From the NCBI RefSeq assembly GCF_000348985.1, contig NC_035923.1, positions 558,001 to 622,000 on the forward strand: a DNA stretch of 64,000 nt, given 5' to 3'. This document shows, piece after piece, positions 12,474 to 22,097 of this stretch; positions within the stretch are counted from its first letter, which is position 1; every line of letters starts with the position of its first letter. The notes under the pieces were generated by a model. That model worked only from the letters and a program-made list of their open reading frames with translations. It was not told where the DNA came from and ran no database searches. Source of the stretch: Huiozyma naganishii CBS 8797. Taxonomy: Eukaryota > Ascomycota > Saccharomycetes > Saccharomycetales > Saccharomycetaceae. The translations under genes were made by a program, and so were the position numbers.

Positions 12474-14669
12474 ATGCCAAACCCAATAAGGTTCGTGGTT
12501 TCGACTCCCTGTAACCAAAAGGGTAAGCCATCCGGCTATCGCATTCTCGAGCTGAACAATAAACGGTTATCAGTGGTCTCGTACAAGAAGGATAAAGCTA
12601 CCGACATTGGTGTGACAACACAAATATTCTGCTATCTCAAGCCTAAGAGTAGAAGCGTTATACCGGACCACTTGAATTATGATGATGTGGATCACTCTGA
12701 CTACATGTTTGTAGGGAAATCAAATGGATTGATCGAAGTGATCCAAGACTACGAGTATAAGGTATCAAATACGATATCCTTGGAACCCAATTTTGTTCTG
12801 AGATGCTCCCCAGAGGATTATAGTAATGGCATGTTTCCAGATTACGTGATGATTGGCCTCGAGTACAAAGATGGACTACTTTATTGCTGTCTGAGTTCAG
12901 GAAGAATCTACACGTTCATACTGAACCTACCTGAAGATTACAAACAGTGTGATAATTTGTGCTTACCAGATATGCCATCCACATGGAAAGACCAAAGCTT
13001 CCCCTCATATTTCGACCCAAGCGAAGAGATCCAATCCAGAGAGACAAGCGATTTTCTCTCCAAGACAGAGTATACAGGGAGGACGAAGCTAAAACATATA
13101 TGCTACTATTTGATCCCAATAGAAAAACCAAAGACCACCGTTCCCAGATCAATCCTTTACTTCATTGACTTATACAGGCAACAATACATCTATAGACCCT
13201 CGATGCTAATCTGTCTCGAAGACAGTGTATCCGGGTTTCAAATTAACCCGTTCGATAAATTAAGTTTTCTCACTGTCTCTCCAAGAAACCCAATCATGAT
13301 AAGAAAAGTAATTCTTCCTAGGACGTACCTCAACTACTTTATTACATTTTCTCACATCAAGAAAAGAATACAGGAGATTATCAAACAGGAAATTATCCCG
13401 TGGGAAGACGTAGCCATTGAAAATGGATTTCATTCCTTTGCATTTTGGATGGCTTGCGAATCAGTATATGGATACGAGAGCATCAGTTCCACTTTATGGA
13501 ATGAAATTCTGGAAAATCACGGTACAGGATACTTAAAATCAACGGTCGTTTGGAAACAGTCTCATAGCCGTGCCGACGATAAACTGTACGAATCGTTATA
13601 CCGAATGACAAACGAACAATCTCAAGAAAATATCTATACACCAACGAGCAGGCCTCAACCAAGAACAACCAGAAGTTTACAGCGACATGTTTTGAACGAG
13701 CCTGTTGATTTCCCACAATATTCAAAGTGGGAACTTAACTCGTTCATTCGCAACGTCCGTAAGAAATCGTACACCGTGGATTTCAATGTAATATCATCTA
13801 TACGACATCCTGGGGAAATACACCATGGTACAAACACGAGTACAGGAAGAAGAACGCAATTCCGACATAATGGCGACGAAATTAGGCTTAGGAGTAACAG
13901 TTCCGAGATTTTAGAAGGTGATCAAATGCTGGGAGAATCCGAACAGGAAGATAGTGAATTTTTCACAGAAGAACTGGAAACGACAACCTCGTTTTTAACG
14001 GATAGATACAAAAGCATGGAAATAGTTGCAATAGACACTTTTTTGATACTGAGTGTGTTTAGGCCGAAATATCAGGACGAGGCGATCCTAAAAATAGATT
14101 CTTTCAACAATCAGACAATTAGGACTAACGACGACTACCTCAGATCTTCTACAGACGACGAAGAGATTTTATTTGACGAGATATTATCAAGATTATCCTC
14201 ATTCAAGAAGCTGTTTATACTAACCGAATATCTGTACGTTGTTATCGATGTCAATGGCATATTGGTTGTCGACAAAAGGAAGATTAAGGATACTGAATGT
14301 TTCTCGAAAAACGACTATGGAGCTTTTAAAGTAGCTGGATATAACTTTGGTTTGGTTAGCGATGCGTTATTTGTCTCCCACTCTCTGACAGAAAGGAGAA
14401 GCTCGTACAATATGGAATTTGTTATGATAGTTACTTGTCTACCCGGGGAAATTAAAGCATTTGGAGTTGTATTCAACTCTGACTCAAAGATAGGCCAGGT
14501 CACACCCCAAGATTCACTCCGTTTGAAAAAGAGAAATACATTTGTTGACAAATTGTTATTAATTGATTCCGGGGTGGCGGTACCCAGAAAGCGTGAACCA
14601 AATGACAATGCCAATCAAGTAACCATTTCGAAGCGTATCAAAATGAGGAAAGAGCGAAACGGAAACTGA
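12474..14669 (+). CDS. GID12: GID/CTLH ubiquitin-ligase associated protein (YDL176W)
   Basis: 731 residues; S. cerevisiae YDL176W (GID12/IPF1) has 708. Gid12 binds the GID E3 ligase, which marks gluconeogenic enzymes for degradation when glucose returns, and modulates access of substrates to the receptor. The sequence lacks a catalytic domain. The N-terminal 300 residues contain repeated hydrophobic strands consistent with a beta-propeller; the middle (about 385-490) is hydrophilic and low in complexity, with acidic SEQEDSEFFTEELE near 487-500. The C-terminus is strongly basic (KRIKMRKERNGN). I identify it from overall resemblance and from its place after YDL177C; the fold is inference. Confidence 0.85.
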   Translation: MPNPIRFVVSTPCNQKGKPSGYRILELNNKRLSVVSYKKDKATDIGVTTQIFCYLKPKSRSVIPDHLNYDDVDHSDYMFVGKSNGLIEVIQDYEYKVSNTISLEPNFVLRCSPEDYSNGMFPDYVMIGLEYKDGLLYCCLSSGRIYTFILNLPEDYKQCDNLCLPDMPSTWKDQSFPSYFDPSEEIQSRETSDFLSKTEYTGRTKLKHICYYLIPIEKPKTTVPRSILYFIDLYRQQYIYRPSMLICLEDSVSGFQINPFDKLSFLTVSPRNPIMIRKVILPRTYLNYFITFSHIKKRIQEIIKQEIIPWEDVAIENGFHSFAFWMACESVYGYESISSTLWNEILENHGTGYLKSTVVWKQSHSRADDKLYESLYRMTNEQSQENIYTPTSRPQPRTTRSLQRHVLNEPVDFPQYSKWELNSFIRNVRKKSYTVDFNVISSIRHPGEIHHGTNTSTGRRTQFRHNGDEIRLRSNSSEILEGDQMLGESEQEDSEFFTEELETTTSFLTDRYKSMEIVAIDTFLILSVFRPKYQDEAILKIDSFNNQTIRTNDDYLRSSTDDEEILFDEILSRLSSFKKLFILTEYLYVVIDVNGILVVDKRKIKDTECFSKNDYGAFKVAGYNFGLVSDALFVSHSLTERRSSYNMEFVMIVTCLPGEIKAFGVVFNSDSKIGQVTPQDSLRLKKRNTFVDKLLLIDSGVAVPRKREPNDNANQVTISKRIKMRKERNGN

Positions 14670-15106
14670 TTACCTCCTCTTATATAACACAAAAATGTAC
14701 GCTTCTATATATATTCATGTTCGAGACAAGTATTATACTGCACCTGGGGACCTGGCACGCACCCGAACCTGAAAGATACGGAAAAGATGAGTAAAATTTA
14801 AGAGGTGCTACGTCGCTATGTAGTTACAACACGATGTAAGCCCTTAACTTTAATTGTTCTTACTATAGTACCTTCATGTGAGAATGGGTTGTGGAACGGA
14901 CTAATGATCTGTTACCCTCTCAATTACAGTACTGTAAAGTACTATAATCCTGACATGCGAGAAGATCAACTCGAGACGTGCGGATGGCCCGGTATCCGCA
15001 GCGTATAGAAACCCCAAGGTATCTGCACCGACATCTTTCAAGATCATCCCTGAATCCAGGATCTAACGAACAAAATAATTGATTCCACCACACCTTTTTT
15101 AAAAGA
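14670..15106. other. Intergenic between GID12 and the gag relic
   Basis: No intact gene. I looked here for a 5' long terminal repeat and a tRNA-type primer binding site belonging to the gag relic and found neither. Confidence 0.5.
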
Positions 15107-16261
15107 ATGTCGTCTAAGCTACAGAAAACTAATGAACGAGACGTCCCTTTGACCGTTTCGGAGGTCAAGGAAGAGTCAAAGCCTGTGAATTGATGCAGCG
15201 ATACTCAGCCCTTATTAGAAAATAACCTTGTTGATACTGCCACTCCTACGAACATTACTTTGGATCCAGAACTACTGGCAATATTTCAAAGGGTTGTCCT
15301 GGAGTACATGCAGAGCAAAACGGCAGCTATGGTAGCACCAATTGCAGTGGCCGCTCAACCAACCGTGGTTGCAGTTGTACAAACGGAGGTGTCCCTCGTT
15401 GATGCGAGCAATAGAATACTAGCTTTCTTTCAAGACTTCAGATTTAGCGGAGGAACACTAAAACCATTGATGCAGTTTATCCATTGGAAGAACGAATTCG
15501 AGGAGATCGCTAATGGACCAGCCAAAGTGTTAGGAATTTTTTCCTAGATCATTGCAAAACAATCTTTTAAAGGGTGTGCATTGGACTGGTTACAACGGTT
15601 CATAGAGAACAAATCCACAGAGGAGAGGGAAGCAGTAACCGCTGACGAAATCATCGAGAGTCTCGCACTAACGTACGATTACAAGATCGACCTCGTCAGG
15701 GAAACGGCAGACTTTATCCACAAGCCAATCAGGTCTTCACAGGATCTGCTACAGTTTATCGAAGCGTATGATACGTTCCTAAAACCGCTCTTGCTCGAAG
15801 AAATGGCGAAGATCCTCCTCCTAGGATTACATCCGACGTCGGTCCAATACGACTATCGTATATAAACCGAACTGTCTTTCCGTGTGTCCTTTTTGTAGAT
15901 CATGTCGTATCGGAAGAACACTGAAATGGATTGGACAGGTAAATGCCATCGGACTCATGATGATGAGGTCCCAAGAGGAAAACAGGGCAGGCGCGATATG
16001 CAATCCTCCAACAAAAAGAAAAAGAACAACAAGTTTTCGAACAATGGCAACAATCGGAAAATGAATCACAACAATTCTTCTAATCGGCCCAAGAACAGGA
16101 ACAACACCAACGGAAATGGACAAAATACATCCAACAGAACTAGTGGATTACAATAGGATGAGAACCACAGCACCCTCATTCCAATGCTAGGAGGTAATGC
16201 TATGATTGAAGAAGACCGCAATTATGCCATCATCGGGCCTCTGCCGAGAGTACAGGCCTAG
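15107..16261 (+). pseudogene. Decayed retrotransposon gag (Ty3/Gypsy-like)
   Basis: One reading frame runs from an ATG at 15107 to a stop at 16259-16261 without a frameshift but broken by stops at 15191, 15545, 15863, 15896 and 16154. The translated segments look like a retrotransposon Gag: FRFSGGTLKPLMQFIHWKNE followed by FKGCALDWLQRFIE fits the capsid pattern of Ty3/Gypsy-type Gag, and the last part (about 15960-16150) is very basic and Asn-rich, like a nucleocapsid tail. No protease, reverse transcriptase or integrase follows, and I see no paired LTRs. It lies about 590 bases upstream of a tRNA gene, a favoured Ty target zone. A domesticated gene that later died is also possible. Confidence 0.6.
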
Positions 16262-16852
16262 ATGGGTAATGTGCAATTTTTGTTCGTGTTGTTATAGTTG
16301 TTGCCAGAATGTAAGAGCTAAAGTCGGCTGTGTTTGAATAAAATGTGGACTGATTGACATTCTTATTTGTGCCGTATACATAGTCATACGAGTTCGACAA
16401 TTCATCCTCATAATAAGAATAACACTGCCAATATACAACCATAATTTATATTCCCTTTTTGATAAAGTCTTGGGAAAGAGAAGTAAAGATGTACCATATG
16501 AGTTCTTCAAACAATTCCAGCCTCAAATCAAGTAGTCAAGACAATTAATTTCAAAATATCTTTTGTAGGTAGAATCGAAGAGAGTGACTTAAGTAGTACC
16601 TTGAATCTCTAAAATTAAGACTAGAGCGCAGTGTCATATAAAGTATTAATCGTCCGTTACACTAGCTACTTAATCTGACCTCTTTCTATATATTCTATAT
16701 AAAAGAAGCTAAAAATGATGTCCCAAATTCTTATTAAAATTTAGTCTTTTTTTGATCTTGAGCTATGCATATGTTCTGACTTATGCTGATTCGTCCAAGT
16801 TATGTAAGAAGGACTCATTGGACGATTCAGTTATTTCATCAAAATCAAATTC
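16262..16852. other. Intergenic between gag relic and tRNA-Ile
   Basis: AT-rich and without an intact gene. TATATAAAAG lies near 16693-16702. It may include diverged remains of a 3' LTR, but I could not align any part to a repeat elsewhere in the window. Confidence 0.4.
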
Positions 16853-16926
16853 GGTCTCTTGGCCCAGTTGGTTAAGGCACCGTGCTAATAACGCGGGGAT
16901 CAGCAGTTCGATCCTGCTAGAGACCA
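16853..16926 (+). tRNA. tRNA-Ile (anticodon AAT)
   Basis: A 73-base cloverleaf plus discriminator A. The acceptor arm GGTCTCT pairs perfectly with AGAGACC at 16919-16925. The A box is TGGCCCAGTTGG, the B box AGTTCGATCCT. The anticodon loop CTAATAA places AAT at 16887-16889; read as IAU it decodes isoleucine. There is no intron. Compared with the S. cerevisiae tRNA as I recall it, the T stem shows a paired change (AGCAG/CTGCT), which keeps the stem and so supports a functional gene. Confidence 0.97.
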
Positions 16927-16933
16927 TTTTTTT
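16927..16933 (+). terminator. RNA polymerase III terminator
   Basis: Run of seven T immediately after the tRNA-Ile 3' end. Confidence 0.9.
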
Positions 16934-17587
16934 GCTTCACTTAAGTTCCTACCGCACCGAATACCCGCCTCTAGTGTCTCTTATTGATTATTTTGCTTCT
17001 TTTGAGATAGATCAGGCCTCACCAAGATACCATATAACGAAAAACATTTTAGATCACTATAGGCACGTTGGAAAAGCTCAGTATTGTGTCTGATCATTGT
17101 GTCTTAATCTTCCAAAGATAGACGAGTATACTTCTCCCTTCAACGAATATTCTCTTCTGAACCCTTACAATTAATAGTTTGTATTATATAATCATCGTTG
17201 CACTCCGCTTCGCTACTCAGTGCGTTCTGTTTAACAGTTGGATGTGTTAAGAACACATGGTGACCAGCTTGTGACCATAAAAGAGAGCGAGTCAGCAGGT
17301 ACACGTTACTGGTAATGAGTGGAAACTTTATTCGATTTTGAGCCTGGTCAGGATTCAAAATTATATTTTTGAGGGACATGATTTAGAACAGTTGTAGCCA
17401 AAGAACACACAAAACTCGCAGAGCAAATCAAATGAGAAGGAAACTCTACGGGACAAAATAATAAGTAATGGAGCTCTATTGAGATGGTTTCACCGTTTAA
17501 CTGTCTAGCATATGTTGCCAAATCCTGTAGTATGTGCGTTATTTTTGCTTGTTATCTCTCTTTCCATTGAAAAAGTTCTGATGTTAA
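16934..17587. other. Intergenic between tRNA-Ile and AIR relic
   Basis: A frame reading into this stretch from the tRNA side is open to 17093 and looks somewhat protein-like, but I cannot relate it to any family. Nothing else is recognisable. It may be more decayed DNA. Confidence 0.4.
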
Positions 17588-18060
17588 TTATATTACACTT
17601 GTCTGGTTTTTAAAGGAGCTCATGTTGTATGGCGGTGGATAGAAATGGAACCTGCTATGGGTCGTTCGTCTGCTAACGTTGGTAGTTTGATGCTCATCTT
17701 CTCCATGCAGCTCGAGACGTTCGTAATAAATCTCTTTCAAATTATCTGAAAGATTTTGTCCAGAAAAGGCACTTCCATGGCTTGCCAATTCAGCCGATTG
17801 TCTTTTATTATAACAGTCGTCACCGAAATGACCTTTCCCTCCGCAAAGGTAACAGAAAAAAGTATGAAATGGGACAATATTCTTTTCCTTATCCGCATAT
17901 TCTTTTTTGTAGCGTATACTCTCCATATTTTTGGACACAGAGAGGTTAAATGCTTTTCTCCTGAGCAATCTACACAGTACTTCTTTAAGCGTTTACTTAT
18001 TTTCCCAGTACTTTTTACCTCCAACGTCTTGTTTTTTTTGACGACTTCTTCTTGCCCTTC
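17588..18060 (-). pseudogene. AIR2: Relic of AIR1/AIR2 (TRAMP zinc-knuckle protein)
   Basis: Two adjoining frames on the minus strand read as the C-terminal half of an Air protein, the RNA-binding subunit of the TRAMP nuclear polyadenylation complex. Frame one (to about 17885) has a zinc knuckle beginning CVDC and the tract CPKIWRVY. Frame two (from about 17881) has VPFHTFFCYLCGGKGHFGDD, an intact final knuckle, then GSAFSGQNLS and YPPPY, all typical of Air1/Air2. A one-base shift near 17880-17885 separates them. No start codon or N-terminal knuckles remain. In S. cerevisiae AIR2 (YDL175C) follows YDL176W in this orientation, so position agrees. Confidence 0.87.
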
Positions 18061-18329
18061 TTGTGGACTTTTCTTGAAGCTCCCTTTTTGGAAAGTTTAG
18101 CTTCTGTCCTCATAATAGAACATGCGTAAATTTGATAATTGCTTTGTGATTGACCCCAGTGGTAACCACTAATTGTAAATATCGAAGTCCATCTGACATT
18201 TTCGTTCACCGTTGCGAATATTATGAAAAAATTGATATTTGAAAAAAAAAGTAACTGGACATATCAAGTGTTACTAAACAGATATCTCAACTTTTACTCT
18301 CCACAATATATTTGCGAAAATACCACAAG

Positions 18330-19196
18330 ATGAGTGAACTATCTGATGCCGAAAAGCGAAGGCTTTTGAAGGAGAGAAGGCAAAAGAAATTTGCCAATGG
18401 TGGAGCCAGCTCTCGGTTGAACAAGATTACCGGCCAAGCGGATAGTCATTTGAGCACAACTTCGCCTTTAGAGAACGAAAAGAAAGTTACACCCACCACC
18501 AACTTGGGTGGAGCAACTGCATTCTCTGAAGATGCAGGAAAAAAACAATTCTCAAGTCCAACTGTTACTAGTGACACGACTACTGAGGAGAAGGATAGAA
18601 ATATTGAAGTGGAGCTGCTAAAGCAATTAGCTGGAGCGCAAAAGCAAGATGGCTCTTCCCCTGACTTGTTTTCGTTGCTCAAGTCAATGAATCCGGGTGG
18701 CGATACTCCTGATTTATCCGGTATGTTACCAGAAGAAGCCGTTTCTCCTGTTGACCAGGCACTATTGAACTACCATGATTACCTAGTTAATCGATTGAAG
18801 GCGTGGAGTATTCTAATAAAATGGTGCTGTTTCCTACTTCCTTACATGTACCTGGTCACAAGAGACGGAAGGCCATCCGTGTTTCAAGTACCAAAGAGTT
18901 TGTCAATTTTGACCGACCCTTCGCACTTCTTCATGGTCTTCACATCTTTCGAAATTGTTGCTGTCTCTATATTTTACCAAAGACTACAAACAATTGAAAG
19001 GACCAACAAGGTCAACACTCTGCATAATACTAGCAAGATCGTAAAACTATCTTCTCTAATTCCTGAAGGAGTGCTACCTATCTCAAACATCAAAGGTAAA
19101 ATTGTCCAGGTCCTACAGTATTGGGATGTTCTGTCAATATTTCTAACAGATGTGTGCTTTGTCTTAGTGTTTCTAGGTATTATGATGTATATTTAA
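18330..19196 (+). CDS. GET2: GET complex membrane receptor subunit Get2
   Basis: Subunit of the ER receptor (Get1-Get2) for the Get3 ATPase that inserts tail-anchored proteins. 288 residues from the ATG at 18330; S. cerevisiae has 285. The N-terminal cytosolic Get3-capturing helix is conserved (EKRRLLKERRQKKFANGGAS), then a Ser/Thr-rich linker (about 25-145). Three membrane segments follow: about 163-182, 207-226 and 267-286. The motif NYHDYLVNRLKAW precedes the first. GET2 is followed in tandem by UTP7, as in S. cerevisiae (YER083C-YER082C). Confidence 0.95.
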   Translation: MSELSDAEKRRLLKERRQKKFANGGASSRLNKITGQADSHLSTTSPLENEKKVTPTTNLGGATAFSEDAGKKQFSSPTVTSDTTTEEKDRNIEVELLKQLAGAQKQDGSSPDLFSLLKSMNPGGDTPDLSGMLPEEAVSPVDQALLNYHDYLVNRLKAWSILIKWCCFLLPYMYLVTRDGRPSVFQVPKSLSILTDPSHFFMVFTSFEIVAVSIFYQRLQTIERTNKVNTLHNTSKIVKLSSLIPEGVLPISNIKGKIVQVLQYWDVLSIFLTDVCFVLVFLGIMMYI

Positions 19197-19426
19197 TTAG
19201 ATTTGCTGCCATATAGGGAACCAGTTAAGAATGTAGGTGCCGCTGCTGTACGTGTTATCCTACTGTAAGATGTTTTCGGGTAACCAATTTTTGTCATTTT
19301 TTAATGTGTGGAAAAATTTTTCCGTTTATGAGCTTTCAATATTCAAAGATGAGATGAGCTTGTAATTGACTAAGGCTCATCGCATAGCAAAAAGAACAAC
19401 CGATCAATTCACTAGCGGAAGCAAAA

Positions 19427-21097
19427 ATGGCCTATAGTGATGCCAAGATTCAGAAGAATGGCCCGAAAGCTAGGGACAATCAATCGAAGTTTGAAAGGCC
19501 GATTTCAAGTAACTCTGATAGGAAGAAGAAGTTCAAGGAAACTAGAGATAAGAAATTAAAGGCTGGTATGCAACGGCTGAATGACAAGTATGCATACGCG
19601 GTGTCGTCAGCTGCGGCCACTGAATATTTGCTTCCTGAATCCTCTGGTTATCTAGAAGCTGAAGATGAAATGGAAAAAACGTTTAAAGTCAAACAAGATG
19701 AGATCAAATCTAGTGTTGATGTCACAACGAAGAACAAAGCATTGAATTTGAAATTGACTGAATTTGGACCATACCATATCAATTACAATAGGAATGGTAC
19801 ACATCTTTTGATAACTGGACGCAAGGGACATGTCGCTTCTATGGACTGGAGGAAAGGTTCTTTACGTGCGGAGCTGAATTTGAACGAATCCTGCTTTGGT
19901 GCAACCTACTTACAAAATGAACAATATTTTGCAGTCGCACAAAAAAAATATACATTCATTTATGACCACGAGGGTGTTGAATTGCATAGACTGCATCAGC
20001 ACATCGAGGCTAGGCATCTACAATTCCTCCCATACCATTACCTACTAGCCACCGCTGGTGAAACTGGGTGGTTGAAGTATCACGATGTATCTACGGGGCA
20101 ACTGGTCTCTGAACTGAAAACGAAAATGGGTCCCACTACATCCATGACACAAAATCCATGGAACGCCGTTATGCACCTGGGACATAGCAACGGTACAGTA
20201 TCACTTTGGTCTCCCTCAATGCCAGAGCCGCTAGTGAAACTACTGTCAGGTAGAGGTCGCATCAATAGTATAGCAGTAGATAGGAGTGGACATTACATGG
20301 CGACAGTGGATGGGGGTAAGTCTCTAAAGATCTGGGATATAAGGAATTTTAGAGAACTTCACAGTGTCGAGAACTTACCAACCCCTGGGACAAACGTGAC
20401 GATATCTGACACGGGATTGCTTGCGATGAGCAGGGGCCCACATGTAACAATCTGGAAGGATTCACTGAGACGCAGTAAAGAGGCAAAGCCATGTTTTGGT
20501 TCTATGGGGGGTTTAAAAAACAGAAACACTTCATATATGACAGAACTATTCCCTGGGAACAAAGTCAACAACATGGAGTTTGTGCCCTTTGAGGATTTGC
20601 TTGGTGTGGGCCATGAGGATGGTGTGACCAATCTAATCATTCCTGGCTCTGGTGAGGCCAACTACGACGCATTGAGTATCAATCCATATGAAACTGCTAA
20701 ACAGAGACAAGAACAAGAGGTAAGAACATTATTGAACAAATTGCCAGCGGACACAATAACGTTAGATCCAAACACGTTAGGTACTGTTGACAAGAACGCC
20801 TCAACTATCCGCCTGACAGCGAAGGATTTGGCCCAGGCAGCAATAGCAAATGAGGAGAAACCTAAGAAGAACGCGGACATCCCACAAGTTAAACCAGAAG
20901 TGAAGGGTAAAAACTCTGGGTTACGCTCCTTTTTACGTAAGAAGACGCGTAATGTCATAGATGAAAGGAAGCTGAGAGTCCAGAAGGAGTTGGAGAAAGA
21001 AAAGGCGTCGCGTAAGAGGGCAGAGCTCGTGAAAAGAGGAGAAATTGCTGAGGACGACAAGGATGTCGTTTCTGAAGCTTTGAGCCGGTTTTCATAA
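19427..21097 (+). CDS. UTP7: U3 snoRNP / SSU processome protein Utp7
   Basis: WD40 protein of the small-subunit processome needed for 18S rRNA maturation in the nucleolus; S. cerevisiae Utp7 also affects kinetochore function. 556 residues, close to the family's size (554 in S. cerevisiae). A basic N-terminus (residues 1-50) precedes the beta-propeller (about 120-390), with recognisable blades such as KSLKIWDIRNF and GTVSLWSPSMPEP. The C-terminal BING4CT region includes FVPFEDLLGVGHEDG. It ends in a basic, helical tail. Confidence 0.97.
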   Translation: MAYSDAKIQKNGPKARDNQSKFERPISSNSDRKKKFKETRDKKLKAGMQRLNDKYAYAVSSAAATEYLLPESSGYLEAEDEMEKTFKVKQDEIKSSVDVTTKNKALNLKLTEFGPYHINYNRNGTHLLITGRKGHVASMDWRKGSLRAELNLNESCFGATYLQNEQYFAVAQKKYTFIYDHEGVELHRLHQHIEARHLQFLPYHYLLATAGETGWLKYHDVSTGQLVSELKTKMGPTTSMTQNPWNAVMHLGHSNGTVSLWSPSMPEPLVKLLSGRGRINSIAVDRSGHYMATVDGGKSLKIWDIRNFRELHSVENLPTPGTNVTISDTGLLAMSRGPHVTIWKDSLRRSKEAKPCFGSMGGLKNRNTSYMTELFPGNKVNNMEFVPFEDLLGVGHEDGVTNLIIPGSGEANYDALSINPYETAKQRQEQEVRTLLNKLPADTITLDPNTLGTVDKNASTIRLTAKDLAQAAIANEEKPKKNADIPQVKPEVKGKNSGLRSFLRKKTRNVIDERKLRVQKELEKEKASRKRAELVKRGEIAEDDKDVVSEALSRFS

Positions 21098-22097
21098 CGC
21101 CTAATCACATACATCGAAGGAATCTGTATCATAAATATATATACCTAACCTAACACACCAGCATTGAAACTTGTTTAACATAGTGAGGGGTCCTTCCCAA
21201 GAAATGCATGCTTAACTACTCCTCACCCACCCCCACGCTTCCCCCCACCCCACTTTACTCTTTTGAGTTACGCAATACGTGGACTAGATTGTTCCCAACT
21301 CATAGTTAAACCGAGATACGGTCCTTGTACTTCTCTCTCTGCATCGCTTTCTCTGCGGGAGAAAGCAGTACGACCCCCATTTCCATTTGGGACATTCTTC
21401 CCCACCTCTTCGGAAAAACCGAAAAGGAAGCATTGTTCTCTGCGTAAGTTGGCGGACAGGGCGGGTTTTTCTTGTTTCTCCGGCTTCATCTGCGCTAACA
21501 TAAGAAAAGGTGGCACCATTTTCCGTAATTTGTCCGGACACGCGGATTAATATATATCCTGCGGTATTATCTTCGCTCTTTTTTTTTTGTTTTTTTGTAA
21601 AATTCTGGACGGGATGTTCCGGGTCTGGTTTTTCCTCCCTTTCGAGAGTTTTTGTGTTGCTGCCTGTTTTTCCTTTATTAGTTCCGTCCGTGACGGGCAT
21701 TATTTTAATAGAGAGCCTGCGACTCAACATGCAAAGAGGGAATATTTATTTTTCTTTCCTTCCCTACAACTCCTGGCTTGCACCTCCGTTACTTTCATTC
21801 TTGGTTGACTTCGTCAACGATTTACTACAAAAGCACACTCATTAAAGGTGACAACTACAGAGGTTTGACTGTTAGTAACCGAAATAAAGAAACGAAAGAG
21901 AAAGGCCACTTTTAGTACCGGAATACACCTGGCGATCGGTACGAGGGTTGTTACTTTTTTCTTATTCTTTCGTTCAATATTAGGAGCTAGAAACAGGTCA
22001 CAAAAGAATAGCTTAGAGCGTCTACGGTTTTTTATTTTGTATCGGATTATTCTTCTCTTCCCAGCTGGGCTAAAGTCTTTCGAAAACACTTCACAAG
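21098..22097. other. Intergenic UTP7 / STD1-MTH1
   Basis: Long 1-kb region, mostly promoter of the next gene, with pyrimidine tracts (T-run about 21580-21597), C-rich sequence at 21220-21252 and the Rgt1-type cluster listed separately. No gene seen; the junction of two unrelated gene blocks lies here. Confidence 0.5.
21411..21621. promoter_or_regulatory. Cluster of six Rgt1-type CGGANNA sites
   Basis: Matches to CGGANNA at 21411-21417 (+), 21476-21482 (-), 21519-21525 (-), 21530-21536 (-), 21543-21549 (+) and 21615-21621 (-), about 475-690 bases upstream of STD1/MTH1. Rgt1, the repressor that Std1 and Mth1 assist, binds such sites in groups, and feedback of Rgt1 on STD1 is known in S. cerevisiae. 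Confidence 0.6.

Noticed and set aside
14670..16852. Paired long terminal repeats around the gag relic
   Set aside because: I compared both flanks by eye and found no repeated segment, TG...CA ends or tRNA-complementary primer site.
16752..17093. Plus-strand frame overlapping tRNA-Ile
   Set aside because: It reads straight through a functional tRNA gene, so it cannot be an intact protein gene; the part after the tRNA is unassigned.
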